Positions 6,394 to 11,653 of a DNA stretch of 11,653 nt are shown here, one piece after another. This stretch comes from JBBQXK01 sp038251625 (lineage in GTDB: Bacteria > Pseudomonadota > Alphaproteobacteria > Rhodobacterales > Rhodobacteraceae): the NCBI GenBank assembly GCA_038251625.1, contig JBBSBE010000124.1:1-11653 (forward strand), in the 5' to 3' direction. Position 1 is the first letter of the stretch. Every line of letters begins with the position of its first letter. Under the pieces are notes generated by a model. That model had not been told where the DNA came from. It worked only from the letters and a program-made list of their open reading frames with translations, and searched no databases. The position numbers and the translations under genes are program-made.

Positions 6394-7491
6394 ATGCGGG
6401 CGATCCTTTCGGCACATGCGGGGCTTTTGGTCGCAGGGGTGCTGACCTTCATCCTGATGGGCGCGGGCCAGTCGCTTTACGGCCCGGCGCTGCCTGCCTT
6501 CACCCGGGCGTTTGCCCTTGGCACCGATGCTGCGGGCGTGCTGATTTCCGCGCATTGGGTGGGGGCGGCGGGGGGTATCGGCCTCATGTTCCTGGCCTCC
6601 GCGCATATCCGCCCCCGCCACGTGCTGATGCTGATGGCGGCGGGTACTGCGTTGATCGCCACCGGGGCGGGCTGGGGTGTCACGCTTCTCGGGGCGCTTG
6701 TCTATGGCCTTGGCTATGGCTGTTCGACGGTAATCTATAACGCGCGCGTCCTGCGCGTGTTCGGGCCCTATGGGCCGTCGATGTTGGCGCTGCTGAACGC
6801 AGTCTTCGGCATCGGCGCCATCGCGGCACCCCTGGTGTTCGTCTGGGCCGGCTCAGCCATCGGCGCCACATGGACAGGCCTTGCCGTCCTTGCCGCCTTG
6901 ACCGCGCTGGTGGCAGGCGGCGGCAAACGCCCCGAGGTCGCCACCACCGCCACGGGCAGCTATCGCTTTCGCCTGCCGATCCTCACCTTCGGGGCGCTCG
7001 CCATCGGGATGGAGGCGTGCCTGATCGGCCTTGGCCCCATCGCCCTTATCGCCCTTGGCGCAGGTGAGGCAGAGGCGGCAAAAATCCTGTCACTTTTCTT
7101 TGCCGCCTTCCTTGCCGCGCGTCTGGCACTTGTGGGCTTTGCCTCGGCCATCGAACCCTTCACCCTTTTCATCGTGGCACTTGCCATCACCGGCGTTGCC
7201 CTTCTGGGAACTGCCATCACCGGCGCCACCTGGCTTTTCATCCCGGCGGGCGCCTCTGCGGGGCTGTTCTTTCCAGCCTTCTACATGACGGCGGTGCGCC
7301 AGATGGGGGATCACGCCCGCGTCTCGCCCACCATCATTGCTGCGGGCCTTGTGGGTGGCATACTGTCGCCCTTGGTCTTGGGCGCGATCATGGCGCGAAT
7401 GGGAGATGCGATGTTCTTTTCCGCCACCGCAGCCCTGATGCTGGCCGCCACTGCCGCCGCACTCGCCTTGCGCAAAGGAATGGCCCGGTGA
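6394..7491 (+). CDS. Major facilitator superfamily transporter
   Basis: A 365-residue, very hydrophobic protein with about twelve predicted TM segments in two halves, split by a hydrophilic loop at about residues 173-192. YGLGYGCSTVIYNARVLRVF (104-123) and LLNAVFGIGAIAAPLV (133-148) resemble the fucose-permease-like branch of the MFS, in which a conserved Asn and a small-residue-rich helix occur at these places. It is somewhat shorter than most MFS proteins (around 400). ATG 6394 is chosen for the GGAG at 6384-6387 and because TM1 then begins soon after the start; an in-frame ATG at 6337 would add 19 polar residues. Its stop overlaps the GTG of the next gene (GTGA), so it is probably co-translated with the MBL-fold gene. 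The substrate is unknown and cannot be inferred from sequence. Confidence 0.85.
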   Translation: MRAILSAHAGLLVAGVLTFILMGAGQSLYGPALPAFTRAFALGTDAAGVLISAHWVGAAGGIGLMFLASAHIRPRHVLMLMAAGTALIATGAGWGVTLLGALVYGLGYGCSTVIYNARVLRVFGPYGPSMLALLNAVFGIGAIAAPLVFVWAGSAIGATWTGLAVLAALTALVAGGGKRPEVATTATGSYRFRLPILTFGALAIGMEACLIGLGPIALIALGAGEAEAAKILSLFFAAFLAARLALVGFASAIEPFTLFIVALAITGVALLGTAITGATWLFIPAGASAGLFFPAFYMTAVRQMGDHARVSPTIIAAGLVGGILSPLVLGAIMARMGDAMFFSATAALMLAATAAALALRKGMAR

Positions 7492-8348
7492 ACGCGATGC
7501 CGCCTGGCCGTATCGTCCTTCTGGGTGTCAAGGGCGGGCCTGCAATCCGCGCAAAAGGCGCGATGCCGACGTCGAGCCTTCTGGAACTCGCCGGACGCCG
7601 GATCGTGGTGGATTGCGGCCTTGGCGTTACCAAGGCGCTGGTCGAGGCCGGGATGGACCTGCGCACTCTCGATCTTGTCTGCATCACGCATCTGCATTCC
7701 GACCATATCCTGGAGCTTGGCCCCCTGATCCACACCGCCTGGACCACGGGGCTTTCCACCCCCGTCACCATCTGGGGGCCGCCGGGGATCGAGGATTACT
7801 GGCAGGGGTTCATGGCCTCCATGGCCTACGATTCCGCCATCCGCGTCGCGGATGAAGGGCGCACGCCGCTCGACGATTTGGTGACGCTCCGCATCTACGG
7901 CGAGGGGTTGTTGGCCGACGAAGACGGGCTGCGCATCACCGCCCTGCGGGTGCCGCATCCGCCGCTTGAACATTGCTTTGCCCTGCGGTTCGATGGCCCG
8001 AAAACGGTGACCTTCTCCGGTGATACCGCGTTCCATCCGCCGCTGGCGGATTTCGCCGCAGGCAGCGATGTGCTGGTGCACGAGGCGATGCTGCCCCGCG
8101 CGGTCGAGGCGATCGTGGCCAAGACCGGCTTGGGCGACCGGCTGCGCAATCACCTGCACATGTCACACACGACGGTGGCAGAGGCGGCCCGCATCGCGCG
8201 GATGGCCGTGGTGGGGCGGCTGGTGCTGAACCATCTTGTCGGCGTCGATGATCCGGCCTTCACCGCCGCCGACTGGCTGGCCGAGGCCACACGCGAATGG
8301 AATGGCGAGGTGATCCTTGGCCGCGACGGGATAGAGATACCGCTGTGA
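7488..8348 (+). CDS. MBL-fold metallohydrolase (RNase Z / arylsulfatase-like)
   Basis: A 286-residue metallo-beta-lactamase-fold hydrolase. The metal motif HLHSDH (H68, H70, D72, H73) is complete, with further likely ligands H162 (or H157), D179 in FSGDT, and H249 in LVLNHL. The layout and GDT motif match the RNase Z-like branch that includes AtsA-type arylsulfatases and phosphodiesterases, so it should be an active two-metal hydrolase in the cytoplasm; no signal peptide is seen. GTG 7488 is chosen because it overlaps the MFS stop (GTGA) and AGGA at 7476-7479 is eight bases upstream; ATG 7497 is the alternative, three residues shorter. Its own stop overlaps the next gene in the same GTGA pattern. 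The substrate is unknown. Confidence 0.88.
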   Translation: MNAMPPGRIVLLGVKGGPAIRAKGAMPTSSLLELAGRRIVVDCGLGVTKALVEAGMDLRTLDLVCITHLHSDHILELGPLIHTAWTTGLSTPVTIWGPPGIEDYWQGFMASMAYDSAIRVADEGRTPLDDLVTLRIYGEGLLADEDGLRITALRVPHPPLEHCFALRFDGPKTVTFSGDTAFHPPLADFAAGSDVLVHEAMLPRAVEAIVAKTGLGDRLRNHLHMSHTTVAEAARIARMAVVGRLVLNHLVGVDDPAFTAADWLAEATREWNGEVILGRDGIEIPL

Positions 8349-8860
8349 CCACCTATACCCTGCTTGCCCGCAACAACGCCTGGGCCAATGCCCGCCTGCT
8401 TTCTGCCTGCACGGCGCTGGCACCCGAAGAATGGTCCGCACCACGCACGGGCTTTTTCCCGTCGCTGCGCGCCACAATCGAACACGTCCACGCGGTGGAC
8501 CTCTACTACGTCGATGCCATGACCGGGGGCGGGCACGGCCGCAGCCTCTACCATAACGCGCCACCCTTCCCCGACCCCATCGCAGCGCAACGCCACATGG
8601 AGCCGCAGGACGCAGCCCTCGTGGCCTTCTGTGACGGGCTGACCCCGCAGGATCTGGGGCGACAGGTTCCCACCGATCGGGGCAAGCAGACTGTCATGGA
8701 GCGGCTTGACCATCTGCTCCTGCACCTCTTCCAGCACCAGATCCACCACCGGGGGCAGGCCCACGCCATGCTGTCGGCAACGTCCGTGCCACCACCGCAA
8801 CTGGATGAGTTTTTCCTCGACTACGACCGTCACCCCTCGGCCCTGCCATTTCTGCGCTGA
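8345..8860 (+). CDS. DinB family protein
   Basis: A 171-residue DinB/YfiT-like four-helix-bundle protein. The probable metal-binding triad is H47 in the second helix plus H131 and H135 in HQIHHRGQ, the characteristic C-terminal DinB motif. Family members include divalent-metal thiol-dependent transferases and isomerases as well as damage-inducible proteins of unknown role. GTG 8345 is chosen because it overlaps the stop of the MBL gene (GTGA) and yields the usual DinB start (TLLARNNAWANARLL); a longer frame upstream reads only through the MBL gene. It ends the three-gene MFS-MBL-DinB run. The reaction and thiol partner cannot be told from sequence. Confidence 0.87.
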   Translation: MTTYTLLARNNAWANARLLSACTALAPEEWSAPRTGFFPSLRATIEHVHAVDLYYVDAMTGGGHGRSLYHNAPPFPDPIAAQRHMEPQDAALVAFCDGLTPQDLGRQVPTDRGKQTVMERLDHLLLHLFQHQIHHRGQAHAMLSATSVPPPQLDEFFLDYDRHPSALPFLR

Positions 8861-8889
8861 CGGTCAACCCGACGCACGCCTCGGCCCTT

Positions 8890-8906
8890 TGGGCGGTCAT
8901 CGCCCA
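8890..8906 (+). terminator. Hairpin after the DinB gene
   Basis: TGGGCG, loop GTCAT and CGCCCA form a 6-bp stem about 30 bases after the DinB stop. No T run follows. It is placed where the MFS-MBL-DinB transcript should end, but strength is uncertain. Confidence 0.3.
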
Positions 8907-8956
8907 TCGCGCGAGAACCGCCCTGCCTCAAACGCGCTTTCCGGGCGCGGACAGAC

Positions 8957-8985
8957 TTCCCCAGCCGCGAAACCCCCGCTAAACC
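8957..8985 (+). promoter_or_regulatory. Candidate promoter giving a leaderless zapE message
   Basis: TTCCCC (8957-8962) and TAAACC (8980-8985) are separated by 17 bp and match -35/-10 consensus at 3 of 6 bases each. If used, transcription would start at about 8992-8993, the A of the zapE ATG. No Shine-Dalgarno sequence is present at proper distance before that ATG; only an AGG directly touches it. The match is weak. Confidence 0.2.
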
Positions 8986-8992
8986 CGTCAGG

Positions 8993-10069
8993 ATGCGGCA
9001 AAGCCTGACCCAGTTGTACGAGGAACGCGTGGCGACGGGCGCGCTCCGGGCCGATCCTGCGCAGCATGCGATCCTGCCGCTGCTTGAAACAATCCGCCTC
9101 TGGGCCGAGGCGCAGGGGCCGCGCCGTCAGGGCCTTCTGGCACGTTTCGCGCGTGAGGCACCGCCACCCAAGGGCCTTTATCTTTGGGGCGGCGTGGGGC
9201 GCGGCAAATCCATGCTGATGGATCTTTTCGCCCATGCCACCGACACCCCCGCCAAGCGCCGCGTGCATTTCCACGCCTTCATGCAGGACATCCACCACGG
9301 CATGCACGAGGCCCGAAAGCGCGGCGTCGAAGACCCGCTTGCCCCGGTGGCCGAGGCGCTGATCCGCGACCTCAGGCTCCTGGCCTTCGACGAGATGCAG
9401 ATCACCGATATCACCGACGCGATGATCGTGGGCCGGCTGTTCGAGATGCTCTTTGCGGGCGGCGTGGTGATCGTGACCACTTCGAACCGCCCGCCCGCCG
9501 ACCTTTACAAGGACGGCCTCAACCGCGCGCTCTTTATGCCCTTCATAGACCTTCTGTCGACACGCATGCAGGTGGTGGCACTCGAAAGCCCCACCGATTA
9601 CCGCCAGCACCGCCTGACGGGCGCACAGGTCTATTTCCATCCCGCAGGCACCGCCAAGGGCCATATCGACACGATCTGGAAAGACCTGACCGGCGGCGCC
9701 ACCGGCGAGGTGCTGCGCCTGCCCGTCAACGGCCGCACGGTCGATGTGCCGCGCTTTGCCAATGGCGTGGGCCGCGCGAGCTTTTGGGAACTTTGCGCCA
9801 AGCCCCTCGGCCCTGCCGATTACCTTGCGATTGCCGGTGCCCTGCGCGTGCTGGTGCTCGAGGATATTCCGCAGCTTTCCGCCACCAACTACAACGAGGC
9901 GAAACGCTTCGTGACGCTGATCGACGCGCTTTACGAGGGCCGCGTGAAGCTGATTGCCTCGGCCGCCGAGGAACCTGAACGCCTCTACATCGAAGGCACC
10001 GGATCGTTCGAATTCGCCCGCACCGCCAGCCGCCTGCGCGAAATGCAGGCCGCCGACTGGGGCGCCTGA
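8993..10069 (+). CDS. zapE: Cell division protein ZapE (AFG1-like ATPase)
   Basis: A 358-residue P-loop ATPase of the AFG1/ZapE family (COG1485), close to the usual length. Walker A is GGVGRGKS (66-73), Walker B is LLAFDE (129-134) followed by MQITDI, a sensor-like TSNRPP lies at 163-168, and the C-terminal SRLREM (346-351) is the family's conserved arginine region. In Escherichia coli ZapE is a conditional division ATPase that acts on FtsZ, and mitochondrial AFG1 helps protein quality control. ATG 8993 gives the conserved start with LYEERVATGALRADPAQ and nothing family-like lies upstream. It is separated from the DinB gene by 132 bp and from the thiolase by 67 bp, so it may be its own transcription unit. 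Confidence 0.93.
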   Translation: MRQSLTQLYEERVATGALRADPAQHAILPLLETIRLWAEAQGPRRQGLLARFAREAPPPKGLYLWGGVGRGKSMLMDLFAHATDTPAKRRVHFHAFMQDIHHGMHEARKRGVEDPLAPVAEALIRDLRLLAFDEMQITDITDAMIVGRLFEMLFAGGVVIVTTSNRPPADLYKDGLNRALFMPFIDLLSTRMQVVALESPTDYRQHRLTGAQVYFHPAGTAKGHIDTIWKDLTGGATGEVLRLPVNGRTVDVPRFANGVGRASFWELCAKPLGPADYLAIAGALRVLVLEDIPQLSATNYNEAKRFVTLIDALYEGRVKLIASAAEEPERLYIEGTGSFEFARTASRLREMQAADWGA

Positions 10070-10083
10070 CGACGCCGCGTCAC

Positions 10084-10113
10084 TCGCCACCCGCCCGCAA
10101 ACTGCGCTAGGGT
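10084..10113 (+). promoter_or_regulatory. Candidate promoter of the thiolase gene
   Basis: TCGCCA (10084-10089, 4 of 6 to TTGACA) and TAGGGT (10108-10113, 3 of 6 to TATAAT) are 18 bp apart. A GCTAGGGT-type -10 is the form I would expect in Rhodobacterales. A start near 10120 would leave a short leader that just holds the AAGGAGG site. Moderate match only. Confidence 0.3.
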
Positions 10114-10124
10114 CGCGGCAATCC

Positions 10125-10131
10125 AAGGAGG
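10125..10131 (+). promoter_or_regulatory. Strong ribosome binding site of the thiolase
   Basis: AAGGAGG ends five bases before ATG 10137. It is the best Shine-Dalgarno match in the window and fixes the start of the thiolase, ruling out an in-frame upstream ATG at 9954 that lies inside zapE. It suggests high translation. Confidence 0.85.
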
Positions 10132-10136
10132 AACCC

Positions 10137-11312
10137 ATGACCGATATCGTCATCCTGTCCGGTGCGCGCACCGCCATCGGCACCTTCGGCGGCAGCCTGT
10201 CCGGCGTGGCGCCCATCGACACCGCCACCGTCGCGGCCAGGGCCGCCCTTGAACGCGCGGGGGTCGCGCCGGGCCAGATCGGCCACACCGTCTTTGGCCA
10301 TGTCATCAATACCGAACCGCGCGACATGTATCTGGCCCGCGTGGCCGCGATGAATGCAGGTGTGCCGGAAACGACGCCCGCGATGAACGTCAACCGCCTT
10401 TGCGGGTCGGGCGTGCAGGCCATCGTCTCTGCCGCGCAGGCCCTGATGCTGGGCGACGCCGATTTCGCCCTCGCAGGCGGGGCAGAGGCGATGAGCCGCG
10501 CACCCTACGCCCTGTCGGCCGCGCGCTTCGGCCAGAAGATGGGCGATACGAAGGCCATCGACATGATGACGGGCGCTCTCCATTGCCCTTTCGGCACCGG
10601 GCACATGGGGGTGACGGCGGAAAACGTGGCCGCCGAGTATGGCATCAGCCGCGCGGCACAGGATGCCTTTGCGATGGAAAGCCAGACACGCGCCGCCCGC
10701 GCCATCGCCGAGGGTCGCTTCAAGGATCAGATCGCGGTGGTCGAGGTGATGGGCCGCAAGGGCGCCGTGCATTTTGATACTGACGAGCACCCCAAGGGCA
10801 CGAATGCGGATGCGCTGGCGGGCCTGCGCCCGGTGTTCCAGAAGGACGGCACCGTGACAGCGGGCAACGCGAGCGGCATCAACGACGGCGCGGCGGCACT
10901 GGTTCTGACGCGGGCGGATGCAGCGGAAAAAGCGGGCCTGACCCCCCGCTTCCGGATAACCGGCTATGCCCACGCAGGCGTCGCCCCCCGCGTGATGGGC
11001 ATCGGCCCGATTCCGGCAGTCCGCGCCCTGCTGGCCCGCACCGGTCTTGCGGTCGCCGACTTCGACGTGATCGAATCGAATGAGGCTTTCGCGAGCCAGG
11101 CGCTCGCCGTGTCGCAGGAACTGGGGTTCGATCCGGAACGCGTGAACCCCAACGGCGGGGCCATCGCGCTTGGCCACCCCGTGGGCGCCACGGGGGCGAT
11201 CATCACCGTCAAGGCGATGTATGAATTGGACCGGACGGGCGGCAAGCGCGCCCTCATCACCATGTGCATCGGCGGCGGTCAGGGCATCGCGCTGGCCATC
11301 GAACGGATCTAG
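10137..11312 (+). CDS. bktB: Acetyl-CoA acyltransferase, BktB-type beta-ketothiolase
   Basis: A 391-residue biosynthetic-type thiolase, the standard length. The nucleophile is C89 in NRLCGSG, the NEAF motif is at 315-318, H347 lies in ALGHPVG, and the second catalytic cysteine is C377 in CIGGGQG. It condenses two acyl-CoA units or cleaves 3-ketoacyl-CoA in the cytoplasm, feeding polyhydroxyalkanoate or short-chain fatty-acid pathways. FGHVINTEPRDMYLARVA (53-70) and HMGVTAENVA (156-165) are closer to what I recall of Cupriavidus BktB (NVIQTEPRDMYLGRVA) than of PhaA, which reads differently there. BktB enzymes accept longer 3-ketoacyl-CoAs than PhaA. No phaB or other pathway gene is adjacent. 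The thiolase call is firm; the BktB subtype is from recalled sequence. Confidence 0.88.
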   Translation: MTDIVILSGARTAIGTFGGSLSGVAPIDTATVAARAALERAGVAPGQIGHTVFGHVINTEPRDMYLARVAAMNAGVPETTPAMNVNRLCGSGVQAIVSAAQALMLGDADFALAGGAEAMSRAPYALSAARFGQKMGDTKAIDMMTGALHCPFGTGHMGVTAENVAAEYGISRAAQDAFAMESQTRAARAIAEGRFKDQIAVVEVMGRKGAVHFDTDEHPKGTNADALAGLRPVFQKDGTVTAGNASGINDGAAALVLTRADAAEKAGLTPRFRITGYAHAGVAPRVMGIGPIPAVRALLARTGLAVADFDVIESNEAFASQALAVSQELGFDPERVNPNGGAIALGHPVGATGAIITVKAMYELDRTGGKRALITMCIGGGQGIALAIERI

Positions 11313-11313
11313 T

Positions 11314-11355
11314 TGCCATACGATGTCGGTACAGATGCCATACGCATGCCGTACG
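11314..11355. repeat. Three TGCC(A/G)TACG repeats in helical phase
   Basis: TGCCATACG occurs at 11314-11322 and 11336-11344 and TGCCGTACG at 11347-11355. Starts are 22 and 11 bases apart, so all are in phase on an 11-bp period; the missing slot (11325-11335, GTCGGTACAGA) keeps C, T, A and C at matching positions. The repeats fill most of the 65-bp gap between the convergent thiolase and pbpC genes. They may be a decayed tandem duplication or a protein-binding array. Confidence 0.5.
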
Positions 11356-11377
11356 CGCGCGGGACGGATACCCGACG

Positions 11378-11653
11378 CTACCTGACGCGCACTTTCACCC
11401 GTGCCGACCGCCCGCCCGCGTCAATGACTGACAGCGTCACGAACCCCGGCCCCGGCGGCGGCACCATCACCTCGCGCCCCCGTTCCGCGATGGCGACGGG
11501 CGCGCCATCGACCAGCCATGTGAACGGTCCCTGCCCACCCCGCACCCGCAAAAGCAGGCCCTCGGGCAAAGCCTCCAACTCACTGCCGTCCTTGGGGAAC
11601 GCCACCGCAGGGGCATCCGCTGCAACCTCGAAAGCGGCGTTCCGACTGCGGAA
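11378..11653 (-). CDS. pbpC: Penicillin-binding protein 1C, C-terminal fragment
   Basis: The last 91 codons of a minus-strand gene that runs off the window edge; the stop TAG is at 11380-11378. FPKDGSELE, FTWLVDGAP and the final LSVIDAGGRSARVKVRV pattern match the BiPBP_C domain at the end of PBP1C proteins, and the preceding FRSR stretch fits the linker before that domain. PBP1C is a bifunctional peptidoglycan glycosyltransferase/transpeptidase anchored in the inner membrane; the catalytic domains are outside this window. The gene is convergent with the thiolase, 65 bp from its stop. A GTG at 11605 is internal, not a start, since the frame continues open upstream with family-like sequence. 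Confidence 0.8.
   Translation of the reverse strand, partial: FRSRNAAFEVAADAPAVAFPKDGSELEALPEGLLLRVRGGQGPFTWLVDGAPVAIAERGREVMVPPPGPGFVTLSVIDAGGRSARVKVRVR

Noticed and set aside
6137..6415. A 92-codon minus-strand frame overlapping the start of the MFS gene.
   Set aside because: It lacks a hydrophobic or domain pattern, overlaps the MFS start and ribosome site, and looks like a chance frame.
8897..10423. A 508-codon minus-strand frame opposite zapE.
   Set aside because: It crosses the well-supported zapE gene and the start of the thiolase, shows no domain, and long antisense frames are expected in G/C-rich coding DNA.
10107..11177. A 356-codon minus-strand frame opposite the thiolase.
   Set aside because: The plus-strand thiolase has all catalytic motifs and a strong ribosome site; the antisense frame is Ala/Gly/Arg/His-rich with no recognisable domain.
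1..11653. tRNA, rRNA, insertion sequence, prophage or integration-site signals.
   Set aside because: No tRNA-like cloverleaf, transposase or integrase frame, or terminal inverted repeats were noticed on reading both strands; gene content is ordinary chromosomal.

Overview
The window reads as ordinary chromosome of a high-GC alphaproteobacterium, most likely of the Rhodobacterales (Rhodobacter/Paracoccus-like). The reasons are strong G/C preference at third codon positions, a DUF4175/TIGR02302 envelope protein, a divergent zinc-ribbon membrane protein next to ftsEX, frequent GTG starts at 4-base GTGA overlaps, a ZapE ATPase and a BktB-type thiolase. No mobile element, CRISPR array, tRNA or rRNA was seen. 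The organism assignment is inference from gene content and composition.

Layout. Bases 1-18 are the last codons of an upstream gene (possibly lysA), overlapping a large DUF4175 gene (15-2645, +) that carries a long Gly/Gln repeat. Convergent to it is a zinc-ribbon/single-TM protein (2679-3566, -). A 163-bp divergent intergenic region with a candidate promoter and palindrome separates this from the operon ftsE-ftsX-plsC (3730-6016, +), whose genes join through two one-base TGATG overlaps. A 377-bp region without a clear gene follows (6017-6393). It holds an inverted repeat, an AT-rich island and a doubtful minus-strand ORF for a small membrane protein. Then comes a tightly coupled trio: an MFS transporter, a metallo-beta-lactamase-fold hydrolase and a DinB-like protein (6394-8860, +), each junction a GTGA overlap. 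zapE (8993-10069, +) and a BktB-type thiolase (10137-11312, +) are separate units. The window closes with the 3' end of a convergent pbpC gene (PBP1C, minus strand).

How the genes fit together. Much of the window concerns the cell envelope and division. FtsEX is the ABC-type complex that controls septal peptidoglycan hydrolysis, PlsC makes phosphatidic acid, ZapE is a division-associated ATPase, PBP1C is a peptidoglycan synthase, and the DUF4175 and zinc-ribbon proteins are membrane-anchored proteins of unknown job lying beside ftsEX. The MFS/MBL/DinB trio looks like one functional unit of unknown substrate and is the best candidate here for an undescribed small pathway. The thiolase belongs to acyl-CoA/polyhydroxyalkanoate metabolism and has its own strong ribosome binding site.
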